Assembly (NCBI GenBank): GCA_002337605.1
Contig: DDGL01000016.1
Coordinates: 1 to 64,000, forward strand
DNA length: 64,000 nt
From: Flavobacteriaceae bacterium UBA1903
GTDB taxonomy: Bacteria; Bacteroidota; Bacteroidia; Flavobacteriales; Flavobacteriaceae
Reading direction: 5' to 3'
Position 1 is the stretch's first letter, and the number at the start of each line of letters is the position of its first letter. Below the pieces are notes generated by a model that was not told the origin of the DNA, did no database searches, and saw only the letters and a list, made by a program, of their open reading frames with translations. Position numbers and translations under genes: made by a program. Of the stretch, positions 43,144 through 51,499 are shown one piece after another.

Positions 43144-43613
43144 ACTTCACGGACTTTTTCCCAAACCATACTACTTTCCCAACCCCGATACAACAGATAA
43201 TCTGCCAGTTTCTTTTTCTTTTTCTGAAGATTGGTTTCGTTTTCTAATTGGCGTAAGCGTTTTTCGGCGAGTTCGTGGAAGGTTTTGTAGTAGTCTTTTT
43301 CTGAAATTTCCTTTAAGGCTAGCGTAATGTTATATTTTGAAATCTCTCTGAATTTTAATTCACGTACAATGCGCTGCTTCCCCCATTTTTTGGTTCTGAA
43401 CTTTCCTCTGGCAAAGGCTTGTGCAAAGCGCGTTTCGTTTAAGAAGTTGTGCTGTAATAAATGATGAATGATAACATCTATGGCTTCAGGGATCATACGA
43501 AGTTCCTGAAGTTTTTTGTGTACATCCTTATGGCAACGCTCCTGGTAAGCGCAGTAGCTTTCTAGCCTGGAAGTTGCTTCCTGTACTGTGTATGTTTTGT
43601 GGGTTTTGTACAC
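43140..43613 (-). CDS. recX: RecX-family regulatory protein
   Basis: 157 residues with three-helix repeats of RecX; conserved YC..R-type positions include SYCAYQERCHKDVHKKL, FLNETRFAQAFARGKFRTKKWGKQRI and DYYKTFHELAEKRL. RecX binds and restrains RecA filaments. The start is GTG at 43613. Its TGA falls at the edge of the heptamer array, so changes in repeat number could alter the C terminus only if out of register, and the TGA lies just inside. No recA is nearby. Confidence 0.85.
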   Translation of the reverse strand: MYKTHKTYTVQEATSRLESYCAYQERCHKDVHKKLQELRMIPEAIDVIIHHLLQHNFLNETRFAQAFARGKFRTKKWGKQRIVRELKFREISKYNITLALKEISEKDYYKTFHELAEKRLRQLENETNLQKKKKKLADYLLYRGWESSMVWEKVREV

Positions 43614-43749
43614 GATAGTTTCAAAAGTACATTTTTAGTTGTTTAGAATCAAGATCGTTCGCTACAGTAAATAGGACTATCCTACCTAATAGCTAAGTTT
43701 TTCAAATTTTTTGTCTTGGGTCATGGTTTGCTTCAGTCTTGTTTTTTTT

Positions 43750-43849
43750 GCGTTAGGGATAGCAACGGCATCCTTTTTTATTTTTACGCACCCCGAGCGA
43801 AGTCGAGGGGAAGTGAAAGGTAAAAAAGATATAGTGGATAGCCGGACCC
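43750..43849. repeat. Multi-block repeat element, copy 1
   Basis: Block A (43750-43780, GCGTTAGGGATAGCAACGGC then ATCC and T run), a central CG-rich stem (43791-43810), then block C (43822-43849, TATAGTGGATAGCCGGACC). The same blocks in the same order and orientation occur at 53970-54048, with changes. It lies downstream of rng on the minus strand. Confidence 0.5.
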
Positions 43850-44010
43850 TGAGCACTGTCAAAATAATATTTCGAATTCCTATTTTGTATTTGCGAAGGG
43901 GAACGCCCAAAATACAATAAAAGTAAATATGTTTAGCTCCCTCTAAGTGAGACTTGTCTTCGACGAATGAGGCACGATTGAGAGGAAGGCACAAGGGGTG
44001 AGGGCATAAA

Positions 44011-44053
44011 AAAACCCCTCACAATTCCGATAACTATCGGTACGAAAGGGGTT
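44011..44053 (-). terminator. Terminator after rng, containing a CCGATA palindrome
   Basis: An outer stem AAACCCCT/AGGGGTTT (44011-44018, 44046-44053), with the inserted palindrome CCGATAACTATCGG (44026-44039) as an extra hairpin. On the minus strand the end is T-rich. Confidence 0.75.
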
Positions 44054-44060
44054 TAGGTAT

Positions 44061-45602
44061 TTATTTTATCTCTTCACCATTTTTATCATTAAAATGGTAT
44101 TCAAGATACGTGTAAGCATCTCTTGGTTGGATTTTTATCCATTTTTTATGCTCCATGAACCATTTGGTTCGCATAGACGGAAAGCCTTTTACTAAAAAGG
44201 CCGCTATAAAAGGATGTGTGTTTAAGGTTATCTTTTTATAGTCTTTTTTGAGGAGTCTTTTCAGGTCCTCGGTAATTCTGTTTACCACGGTAATGGGGGC
44301 TTCAATTTCGCCGCTTTCGGTGCCGGGTGCGTCTTCACGCGTCTTTATATTCATTTCCGGTCGTACCCGTTGGCGGGTAATTTGTATGAGCCCAAATTTA
44401 CTGGGTGGTAGGATTTTGTGTTTAGCTCTGTCCTCTTTCATTTCGTCACGAAGGTGGTTGTAGAGTTTTTTTCTGTTTTCGGCTTTACCCATATCGATAA
44501 AGTCTATCACAATAATCCCGCCCATATCCCGTAGGCGTAACTGTCTCGCTACCTCGGTAGCGGCAATCATATTTACTTCCAGTGCGGTGCCTTCCTGGCT
44601 AGTGCTTTTGTTGCTTCGGTTACCACTGTTCACATCTATAACGTGCATGGCTTCTGTATGCTCAATCACTAAATAAGTACCCCGACTGCTGGAAACGGTT
44701 TTTCCGAAAGAGGTTTTAATCTGTCTTTCTATACCAAACTTCTCATACATAGGTACTTTGGAGTCGTATAGTTTTACGATGTTTTCTTTTTCGGGTGCAA
44801 TTTCCTGCACGTAATCTTTAATCTGTGTGTAGAGGGTTTCATCGTCAATACAAATATTGGTGAAACTGTCATTAAAAACGTCTCTAATAATAGAGGCTCC
44901 TCTGTTTAATTCACTTAGCACCTTACTAGGGTGGTGCGCCCCTTGTAGCTTTTTGCACATCGCTGTCCAGCGATCTACTAGATTTTGTAAATCTTTATCC
45001 AGTTCTGCTACTTTTTTGCCCTCTGCTACGGTACGTATAATAACTCCAAATCCTTTGGGGCGTATGCTCATAATTAAGCGTTTTAGCCTTTCTTTTTCTT
45101 CCCGACTTTCTATTTTTTGAGAAACAGAAATACGGTCTGAAAAGGGAACCAATACAATATAACGACCAGCTATGGAAAGCTCGCTGCTTATTCGTGGTCC
45201 TTTGGTGGATATGGGTTCTTTAACAACCTGTACCAGAATAGATTGATTGTTTTTAAGGGCATTGTTAATGCCTCCATTTTTATCAATCTCTTTTTCAAAT
45301 GGGAAATCCTTTAAAGTATAATCTTTAAGTTTACCTGTGCTTACACGTTTTACGAACTTCAGCAAAGAGAGTACTTTGGGGCCTAGGTCATGGTAATGTA
45401 AAAAGCCATCTTTTTCATAGCCTACATTTACAAATGCTGCATTGAGCCCAGGAACAGTTTTCCGTATTTTGGCAATAAACACATCGCCAACAGAGAACTT
45501 GTTGTTTTCCTCTTCCTTGTGTAACTCGAGTAGTTTTCCATCTTTTAAAAGGGCAAAATCAACTTCTTGTGAACTGGATCTAATAAATAATTCGTAGCTC
45601 AC
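44061..45602 (-). CDS. rng: Ribonuclease E/G family protein
   Basis: 513 residues, start GTG at 45602. The S1 domain is at about 35-120 (GDVFIAKIRKTVPGLNAAFVNVG) and the RNase H-like/DNase I-like catalytic core has the metal ligands in MHVIDVNSGN and MGGIIVIDFIDMG (Asp residues). It lacks the long C-terminal scaffold of RNase E, as in RNase G. It processes rRNA and mRNA in the cytoplasm. A terminator follows. Confidence 0.92.
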   Translation of the reverse strand: MSYELFIRSSSQEVDFALLKDGKLLELHKEEENNKFSVGDVFIAKIRKTVPGLNAAFVNVGYEKDGFLHYHDLGPKVLSLLKFVKRVSTGKLKDYTLKDFPFEKEIDKNGGINNALKNNQSILVQVVKEPISTKGPRISSELSIAGRYIVLVPFSDRISVSQKIESREEKERLKRLIMSIRPKGFGVIIRTVAEGKKVAELDKDLQNLVDRWTAMCKKLQGAHHPSKVLSELNRGASIIRDVFNDSFTNICIDDETLYTQIKDYVQEIAPEKENIVKLYDSKVPMYEKFGIERQIKTSFGKTVSSSRGTYLVIEHTEAMHVIDVNSGNRSNKSTSQEGTALEVNMIAATEVARQLRLRDMGGIIVIDFIDMGKAENRKKLYNHLRDEMKEDRAKHKILPPSKFGLIQITRQRVRPEMNIKTREDAPGTESGEIEAPITVVNRITEDLKRLLKKDYKKITLNTHPFIAAFLVKGFPSMRTKWFMEHKKWIKIQPRDAYTYLEYHFNDKNGEEIK

Positions 45603-45617
45603 GATTTTTGATTTTTG

Positions 45618-45637
45618 TCCCGATGTATATATCGGGA
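45618..45637. repeat. TCCCGAT...ATCGGGA palindrome
   Basis: TCCCGAT, six bases, ATCGGGA, just upstream of rng (start at 45602). Similar palindromes at 44026-44039 and 54067-54086. Confidence 0.65.
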
Positions 45638-45769
45638 TGGATTAAACAATAATTTATCACAGGATTTAATGTTCCTAATAAAAGGAACTACCCGTCGAAA
45701 CATAACTATACCAAGGTAAAGGAGTAGTTTTGTTTCATTTTCAAAGAACGGTTTGTTTGTTTCTTAAAC

Positions 45770-45798
45770 GAAAAAAGTAGTTAAAAAAACTACTTTTT
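45770..45798 (-). terminator. Terminator overlapping the end of the 29-residue gene
   Basis: On the minus strand, stem AAAAAGTAGTT/AACTACTTTTT followed by TTTTC. The TAG stop codon of the small gene lies inside the stem. Confidence 0.7.
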
Positions 45799-45879
45799 CT
45801 TATGGCGATTCGCGCGTCTTCTTTTTTTACGCTTGTGCGTCGCTACCTTATGTCTTTTTCTTTTTTTACCACTTGGCAT
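45790..45879 (-). CDS. Very small basic protein of the AURKAIP1/COX24 (DUF1713-like) type
   Basis: 29 residues, from ATG at 45879 to TAG at 45790: begins MPSGKKRKRHKVATHKRKKR and ends ANRHKKK. Over half of the residues are Lys, Arg or His. It matches the short Bacteroidota proteins annotated AURKAIP1/COX24 domain-containing, whose mitochondrial relative mS38 is a small-subunit ribosomal protein. A ribosomal role is therefore likely, but inferred. It lies between rng and the HU gene and has a terminator over its stop. Confidence 0.85.
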   Translation of the reverse strand: MPSGKKRKRHKVATHKRKKRRRANRHKKK

Positions 45880-45921
45880 ATGCTTGTGTTTTTATGAGTT
45901 CCTCAAGAGAGGAACGGGTTA

Positions 45922-46212
45922 TTATTTTACTTCAACATTAGTTTTTACACTTTCTACAAAAACCTTTGCTGGTTTAAATGCTGGTATGTTGTGTGCAGGT
46001 ATTTTAATGGTAGTGTTTTTTGAAATGTTTCTACCAGTCTTTTCGGCTCTAGTTTTAATAATAAAGCTTCCAAAACCACGTAAGTAAACATTATCTCCAC
46101 CTTCTAATGAGTTTTTAACTTCGCTCATGAAACTTTCGACAGTAGCTTGTACATCTCCTTTTTCCATTCCTAGTTTTTCTGAAATTTTTGCTACTAAATC
46201 TGCTTTCGTCAT
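45922..46212 (-). CDS. HU/IHF-family DNA-binding protein
   Basis: 96 residues from the ATG at 46212 (an upstream ATG at 46263 would put the start in the promoter). HU fold: MTKADLVAKISEKLGM, then GSFIIKTRAEKTGRN at the beta arm, and the conserved Pro-containing arm tip (KIPAHNIPAFKPAK). It bends and packs DNA. Its -7 box is at 46261-46268. It is divergent from mutY. Confidence 0.93.
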   Translation of the reverse strand: MTKADLVAKISEKLGMEKGDVQATVESFMSEVKNSLEGGDNVYLRGFGSFIIKTRAEKTGRNISKNTTIKIPAHNIPAFKPAKVFVESVKTNVEVK

Positions 46213-46260
46213 TGTATTATAAGTTTTAAATTGGGTATTGAGGTTTATTTTTCGAGGTGG

Positions 46261-46268
46261 CAAATATA
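46261..46268 (-). promoter_or_regulatory. -7 box of the HU gene
   Basis: TATATTTG on the minus strand, 48 bases before the ATG at 46212. Confidence 0.45.
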
Positions 46269-46326
46269 CATAATTAAATTATTAAAACTATCCCCATAAA
46301 CTATTAAAATTTAAACAGATAAGGAG

Positions 46327-46334
46327 TACATTCG
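46327..46334 (+). promoter_or_regulatory. -7 box of mutY, leaderless arrangement
   Basis: TACATTCG (one mismatch from TANNTTTG), then exactly four bases to the ATG at 46339. Confidence 0.35.
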
Positions 46335-46338
46335 TGAA

Positions 46339-47412
46339 ATGCCAAAAAATAAAACCTTCTTTGCTAAGAAACTAATAGCGTGGTACTTACAAAATAAACG
46401 TGCGTTGCCCTGGCGCAACACGAAAGACCCGTATAAGATTTGGCTTTCAGAAATTATCCTGCAACAAACCCGAGTAGCGCAAGGTTTACCCTACTATACC
46501 AAGTTTGTTGCAGCCTATCCAACTGTACAGGATCTGGCTAAAACCCCTGAAGAAGAAGTTTTAAAGCAGTGGCAGGGGTTAGGGTATTATTCTCGTGCCC
46601 GAAATTTACTATTTACGTCAAAAGTTGTGGCAAATGAGTTAAAAGGCGTGTTTCCTGATACTTACAAGGACCTTAAAAAATTGAAGGGGGTTGGTGATTA
46701 TACCGCAAGTGCCATTGCTTCTATTTGCTTTAATGAAGCTGCCGCCGTAGTAGATGGAAATGTGTATCGGGTTCTGGCTCGTGTTTTTAATGTAACCTTA
46801 CCTATTAATAGTACCGAAGGTATAAAGTATTTTAAACAGCTGGCACAGGAATTATTGGATACTTCGCAACCGGGAACCTACAACCAGGCCATTATGGAAT
46901 TTGGTGCCAGGTATTGCGTGCCACAGAATCCTGTGTGCGAATCCTGTATTTTTAACGATCGTTGCGAAGCTTTTAAAAATAATAAAGTGCCCCAATTGCC
47001 TGTAAAACTGAAGAAGTTAAAAGTAAAAAAGCGGTATTTTAATTATCTGGTCGTAGTTTCAGAAGACGGTAAAACGTTGTTGGAGCAACGAAAAGGGAAG
47101 GGTATCTGGCAAAATTTATATCAGTTTCCCTTAGTTGAAACCGTTGCAGAAATTTCCGAAGAAGAACTACATACTAAAGAAGGATACAAAAGTTTTGCTA
47201 CCCTGGTACAAGCCAACAGTATTTCAAAATTTAATGAAACACCCACCATACATAAACTCTCGCACCAGCACTTGTTTACTACTTTTTGGATTGTAGAAAC
47301 GGGGAAACTTAAGGAGCGTGGTGTGCCCGTTTCAGAACTACAGACATATCCTGTTCCTGTTTTGGTCTCTAATTTTTTGGACACATTCGGTTTTCAGGGT
47401 TTCAATGAATGA
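46339..47412 (+). CDS. mutY: A/G-specific adenine glycosylase
   Basis: 357 residues. It removes adenine opposite 8-oxoguanine. The catalytic Glu is in SEIILQQTRV, the helix-hairpin-helix LKKLKGVGDYTASAIA is followed by the catalytic Asp in AVVDGNVYRVL, and the [4Fe-4S] cluster Cys are in CVPQNPVCESCIFNDRC. The C-terminal NUDIX-like domain reads 8-oxoG. It is followed by ssb, gldE and gldD, a conserved flavobacterial order. Confidence 0.95.
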   Translation: MPKNKTFFAKKLIAWYLQNKRALPWRNTKDPYKIWLSEIILQQTRVAQGLPYYTKFVAAYPTVQDLAKTPEEEVLKQWQGLGYYSRARNLLFTSKVVANELKGVFPDTYKDLKKLKGVGDYTASAIASICFNEAAAVVDGNVYRVLARVFNVTLPINSTEGIKYFKQLAQELLDTSQPGTYNQAIMEFGARYCVPQNPVCESCIFNDRCEAFKNNKVPQLPVKLKKLKVKKRYFNYLVVVSEDGKTLLEQRKGKGIWQNLYQFPLVETVAEISEEELHTKEGYKSFATLVQANSISKFNETPTIHKLSHQHLFTTFWIVETGKLKERGVPVSELQTYPVPVLVSNFLDTFGFQGFNE

Positions 47413-47470
47413 CCAGCTGTTTGTTTTGAATTTAAAAATTGGAAAAACAACAAACTATAAAATCTTAAAA

Positions 47471-47503
47471 TTGATTATATTTAGATTTCAAAATATACCT
47501 TTG
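47471..47503 (+). promoter_or_regulatory. Promoter of ssb
   Basis: TTG, 22 bases, TACCTTTG; 16 bases before the ssb ATG. Confidence 0.5.
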
Positions 47504-47519
47504 TAGATTAATTAATATT

Positions 47520-47978
47520 ATGAGCGGAACATTGAACAAGGTCATGTTAATTGGCCATACAGGAGACGAAGTAAAAATGCACTATTTTGAAGGTGGAGGG
47601 AGTATTGGACGTTTTCCGTTAGCTACTAACGAAACCTATACAAACCGAACCACTGGAGAGCGTGTAAACAATACCGAGTGGCACAATATTGTAGTGCGTA
47701 ATAAAGGAGCAGAAATTTGCGAAAAGTACCTTAAAAAAGGTGATAAGGTGTATATTGAAGGTCGTTTAAAGACGCGTAAATGGCAAGATGAAAAAGGGAT
47801 GGATCGTTACAGTACTGAAATACAATGTACAGATTTTACCTTCCTCACACCAAAAAGTGAGGGCGCTGGAACACAGCAAGACACTGCGTCTGGACAACAA
47901 CAGTCCGGACAAATACCTGCACAACAACAGCACGTACAACAACCCAATACCGAAGATAATGACGATCTTCCGTTTTAA
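47520..47978 (+). CDS. ssb: Single-stranded DNA-binding protein
   Basis: 152 residues. OB fold at 1-110 (LNKVMLIGHTGDEVKMHYFEGGG, EWHNIVVRNKGAEICEKYLKKGDKVYIEGRL), a Gln-rich linker of about 30 residues, and the acidic tip EDNDDLPF that recruits partners. Normal length. The next gene starts 20 bases later with TTG. Confidence 0.96.
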   Translation: MSGTLNKVMLIGHTGDEVKMHYFEGGGSIGRFPLATNETYTNRTTGERVNNTEWHNIVVRNKGAEICEKYLKKGDKVYIEGRLKTRKWQDEKGMDRYSTEIQCTDFTFLTPKSEGAGTQQDTASGQQQSGQIPAQQQHVQQPNTEDNDDLPF

Positions 47979-47998
47979 GTTTATCTAAAACCATAGCA

Positions 47999-49315
47999 TT
48001 GGACCCTGAACCCCTGAGTTTATTTAGTTCTCTCATAACATATACCGAAATTTCCAGTTTGGTTATTTTACTGGTTCTACTACTGTGTTCTGCGCTTATT
48101 TCCGGAGCCGAAGTAGCTTTTTTCTCCCTCACCGCAACCGATTTTGAGTCTGGCGATGAGAAGAACCCCAATAAAAAACTAGCTATTGTAGAGCGATTAC
48201 TGGCACGTCCTAAAAAATTGCTGGCGACTATTCTGGTGGCCAATAACCTTATAAATATTGCTATTGTTTTACTGTTTGCTTCCTTAAGTGATGTTTTTTT
48301 TGGAGGCTTAAGTGATGCGTATTTTGGAATTAATATTCGATTTATCCTGGAGGTGGTCGTAGTAACTTTCCTTATCTTGTTATTTGGTGAAATCCTTCCA
48401 AAAATATACGCGAGCAGAAATAAACTATCTTTTTCGTTACTCATGGCATATCCGCTAAATGTGTTGGATAAATTTTTCTCCCCCATCAGCTTACCCATGC
48501 GGGCTGCTACTTTATATATTGAAGACAAATTTGGTAAGCAGAAATCTAACCTAAGTGTAGATCAGCTTTCACAGGCTCTGGAGCTTACAGATGCACGGGA
48601 TACCACTAAAGAAGAACAAAAAATCTTACAGGGTATTGTAACCTTTGGGAATACCGATACCAGGCAAGTAATGAAGCCGCGGATGGATATTTTTGCACTA
48701 AATGAAGGAGCGCCGTACAAGGAGATCATGCCGGAAATTATCTCTCATGGGTATTCGCGTATTCCTGTGTATAAAGAGAATATAGATAACATCACTGGTA
48801 TATTATACGTAAAAGATCTGATGCCTTACATAGAGCGTAAAACCTTAGACTGGCCAAGCCTGGTGCGGGATGCTTATTTTGTGCCAGAGAACAAAAAACT
48901 GGACGATTTGCTCAACGAATTTAAAGAGATGAAGATGCATCTCGCCATTGTTGTAGACGAATATGGGGGGACCAGTGGTTTGATATCCCTGGAAGATATT
49001 ATTGAAGAGATCGTAGGTGAAATTAGTGATGAGTTTGACGATGAAGATTTAATTTTCTCTAAGCTGGACGATAATACATTTGTCTTTGAAGGTAAAACCC
49101 CTATGAAGGATTTCTATAAAGTTATAAAGCTGGAAGATCCGCAACTGTTTGAAGATGCCAAAGGAGATTCCGAAACACTGGCAGGATTTTTATTAGAAAT
49201 TTCAAAAGGCTTCCCGAAACAGAGCGAGGTACTAAACTTTCATCAATACGCGTTTACTATTGAAGCGTTTGACAACAAAAGAATAAAACAAATTAAACTT
49301 TCAATTACCCCTTAA
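47999..49315 (+). CDS. gldE: GldE-like membrane protein (CNNM/CorC type)
   Basis: 438 residues from a TTG start. An N-terminal DUF21/CNNM membrane domain (three or four helices, about 15-150, with SGAEVAFFSL) is followed by a CBS pair (about 215-340, RVPVY-like SRIPVYKENIDNITGILYVKDLM) and a CorC_HlyC domain at the C terminus. GldE is a partner of GldD in gliding and type IX secretion in Flavobacterium johnsoniae. The identical gene order supports the name. Confidence 0.88.
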   Translation: MDPEPLSLFSSLITYTEISSLVILLVLLLCSALISGAEVAFFSLTATDFESGDEKNPNKKLAIVERLLARPKKLLATILVANNLINIAIVLLFASLSDVFFGGLSDAYFGINIRFILEVVVVTFLILLFGEILPKIYASRNKLSFSLLMAYPLNVLDKFFSPISLPMRAATLYIEDKFGKQKSNLSVDQLSQALELTDARDTTKEEQKILQGIVTFGNTDTRQVMKPRMDIFALNEGAPYKEIMPEIISHGYSRIPVYKENIDNITGILYVKDLMPYIERKTLDWPSLVRDAYFVPENKKLDDLLNEFKEMKMHLAIVVDEYGGTSGLISLEDIIEEIVGEISDEFDDEDLIFSKLDDNTFVFEGKTPMKDFYKVIKLEDPQLFEDAKGDSETLAGFLLEISKGFPKQSEVLNFHQYAFTIEAFDNKRIKQIKLSITP

Positions 49316-49316
49316 T

Positions 49317-49871
49317 ATGCGTACCCTTTTTTTAGTTTTTATGGTTATCTTTTTTGCCTCTTGCGAAGATGAGGTTACCGTGAAACCTTCAGCTAAACTA
49401 CGATTAGAGTATCCGGTACCAACATATACTTTAACCAACTCTAATTGCCCTTTCAATTTCGAGAAAAACGAATTGGGAACTCTAGCAATAAAACGGAATT
49501 GTGCTGTAAATGTAGAGTATCCAAGAATGAATGCAACCTTGTACCTTACTTATATTCCGGTAGACGACCGAAACCTGGATTCTTTACTAGTAGATGCCCA
49601 AAAGCTTACCTATGACCACAACGTAAAAGCGCAAGCCATTTTTGAGCAACCCAGAGTGGACAGCCTTAATCAGGTCTACGGAATGTTTTATGCCATAGAT
49701 GGAAATGCTGCCACACAATCACAATTTTACGTGACCGATAGTATTCGGCATTTTGTACAAGGCTCTTTATACTTCAACGCAAAACCCAATTACGATTCTA
49801 TCTATCCAGCTGTGATGTACCTGCGTAATGACATCCGTCATATTATGGAAACCATTGAGTGGGTAGAATAA
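49317..49871 (+). CDS. gldD: Gliding motility lipoprotein GldD
   Basis: 184 residues with a lipoprotein signal peptide (lipobox F-A-S-C, Cys16) and the GldD family sequence, including RLEYPVPTYTLTNSNCPFNFE, CAVNVEYPRMNATLYLTYIPV and SQFYVTDSIRHFVQGSLYF. It starts one base after gldE. GldD is required for gliding and for secretion through type IX. It is the last gene of the mutY-ssb-gldE-gldD cluster. Confidence 0.93.
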   Translation: MRTLFLVFMVIFFASCEDEVTVKPSAKLRLEYPVPTYTLTNSNCPFNFEKNELGTLAIKRNCAVNVEYPRMNATLYLTYIPVDDRNLDSLLVDAQKLTYDHNVKAQAIFEQPRVDSLNQVYGMFYAIDGNAATQSQFYVTDSIRHFVQGSLYFNAKPNYDSIYPAVMYLRNDIRHIMETIEWVE

Positions 49872-49987
49872 TATCGAAACGCCAAAATCACCTGTAAATT
49901 TCTGTGTTTACTTTACGTAATAACTAAGCATAGCATTCTGGGTTCAACTAAAATAAATTCCTCAACTTTGCCTCTTTAATATTTACA

Positions 49988-50869
49988 ATGGGCAACAACA
50001 ATAGTAAGTGGCTGTATCTGGCCATTCTCTCCCTTATCTGGGGGAGTTCTTTTATTCTTATTAAAAAAGGATTGGTGGGAATGACGGACTATCAGTTGGG
50101 TTCAGCTCGTATTGTACTTACGTCTATTTTTCTTTTCTCCGTAGGCTTTAAAAGTCTAAAACAAGTACAGAAGCATCACTGGAAATGGATTGCTATTTCA
50201 GGGTTTATCTCTTCATTTTTTCCGCCATTTCTATTTGCAATGGCTCAAAACGAAATTGACAGCGCAGTAGCCTCCATATTAAATAGTATTGTGCCTTTAA
50301 ATACTGTAATTGTGGGAGCGACACTTTTTGGCATTCTGAGTACCCGAAAACAAATTGCTGGTGTTTTTATCGGGCTGGTGGGAACGTTTTTATTGATTAT
50401 AGTTGGAGCGGACTTTAACCCCGATCAAAACTACTGGTATAGCCTTTTGATCATTACTGCAACAATTGGCTATGCGCTTAATGTAAATATCATAAAAAAA
50501 TACCTGAGCGATATTAGTGCTCTAGCGGTAACAACGGGAAATTTTTTGTTTGTCTTTTTTCCGGCATTGGTTATCCTGTATTTCACAGGCTTTTTTGAAA
50601 CAATTTTTTCTTCAGCAGAAATGCAGCTGTCATTTTTCTATGTAGCGATATTATCGCTTTTTGGAACGGCAATTGCCAAAGTGATTTTTAATAAACTAGT
50701 GCAAATTGCCAGCCCCGTTTTTGCTTCTTCGGTAACCTATACAATGCCTATTGTTGCCGTTTTATGGGGTGTTATTGATGGAGAGTCCTTCAGCATATGG
50801 CAACTGGTAGCAGCGGGTGTTATACTTTTTGGGGTTTATCTGGGTAATAAAAGAAAGCAAAACCGCTAA
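49988..50869 (+). CDS. EamA/DMT-family transporter
   Basis: 293 residues with ten predicted membrane helices in two EamA halves; WGSSFILIKKGL at the first helix and the repeat at about 150. Drug/metabolite exporters of this family carry amino acids, nucleosides or other small molecules; the substrate is unknown. Transcribed alone. Confidence 0.88.
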   Translation: MGNNNSKWLYLAILSLIWGSSFILIKKGLVGMTDYQLGSARIVLTSIFLFSVGFKSLKQVQKHHWKWIAISGFISSFFPPFLFAMAQNEIDSAVASILNSIVPLNTVIVGATLFGILSTRKQIAGVFIGLVGTFLLIIVGADFNPDQNYWYSLLIITATIGYALNVNIIKKYLSDISALAVTTGNFLFVFFPALVILYFTGFFETIFSSAEMQLSFFYVAILSLFGTAIAKVIFNKLVQIASPVFASSVTYTMPIVAVLWGVIDGESFSIWQLVAAGVILFGVYLGNKRKQNR

Positions 50870-50936
50870 GATTGCGTTAAAGAATAGGATGGTTTTATAT
50901 TTTTTCCGAAATTTATAGGTACAAAAAACCAAAACC

Positions 50937-51398
50937 ATGTCTAAGATATACATCAAATACGGAGTACTAATTGCCATTGGACTTATTTTATATTTTGTAA
51001 TTACCAAGCTTTTGGGATTGCATAAGTATCCTGTTTTGAGTGCTGCAAATGGAGTAATTTATGGGGCAGGAATTTTAATGGCTCTAAAAAAATCGAAAGA
51101 AAGAAAAAGTAAGTTCAAATACCAGAAAGGGTTTCAGGTAGGGTTTATGAGTGGTGCTATAGCCACCCTTATTTTTGTAGTGTTTATGGCTATAAATATG
51201 TACCAGATTGACACGGAGTTTGCTCAAACAATTCTGGATAGTTGGAACTGGAATTATGACAGCGGAACGTTTATTATTCTTGTTTCGCTGGTTTTAATGG
51301 GGGTGTCGACATCTTTGGTCTTAACCCTGGCTTTTATGCAGCTTTTAAAAGATTCCTGGAACACTACAGATGGAAACCGAAATCAGCCAATAAAATAG
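50937..51398 (+). CDS. DUF4199-like membrane protein
   Basis: 153 residues with four membrane helices and the Bacteroidota DUF4199 pattern (YGVLIAIGLILYFVI, YQKGFQVGFMSGAIATLIF, then a long soluble loop and a final helix). Function unknown. Confidence 0.75.
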   Translation: MSKIYIKYGVLIAIGLILYFVITKLLGLHKYPVLSAANGVIYGAGILMALKKSKERKSKFKYQKGFQVGFMSGAIATLIFVVFMAINMYQIDTEFAQTILDSWNWNYDSGTFIILVSLVLMGVSTSLVLTLAFMQLLKDSWNTTDGNRNQPIK

Positions 51399-51409
51399 AA
51401 GGTAAACCC

Positions 51410-51440
51410 TTTGTGGATTAAGAATTTAAAATTATATTTG
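51410..51440 (+). promoter_or_regulatory. Promoter of rplU-rpmA
   Basis: TTTG, 19 bases, TATATTTG: the best match in the window to the Bacteroidota consensus. Confidence 0.75.
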
Positions 51441-51470
51441 CACCCGCTTTGAAGAGAAGCGGGTTTTTAA
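51441..51470 (+). promoter_or_regulatory. Leader hairpin of rplU, attenuator-like
   Basis: Stem ACCCGCTT/AAGCGGGT (51442-51449 and 51457-51464) begins one base after the -7 box and ends in T5, so the mRNA would open with a terminator-shaped hairpin about 35 bases before the ATG. This suits feedback control by a ribosomal protein. Confidence 0.6.
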
Positions 51471-51499
51471 TTATATAACAAACATTTAAACGTTACGCT

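Larger units (their letters stand above)
43614..44060. other. Intergenic region with repeats, no gene
   Basis: No convincing gene in 447 bases. It holds one copy of a multi-block repeat element (43750-43849), two CTGAGC-type elements (43794-43808, 43849-43863) and the rng terminator. A 102-codon minus-strand frame crosses these repeats and is not a gene. Confidence 0.6.

Noticed and set aside
43686..43994. 102-codon minus-strand frame between recX and rng
   Set aside because: It runs through the repeat element and CTGAGC copies, has no family pattern and no promoter; the repeats explain its openness.
47845..48528. 227-codon minus-strand frame over ssb and gldE
   Set aside because: Entirely antisense to two certain genes; composition is that of a shadow frame.
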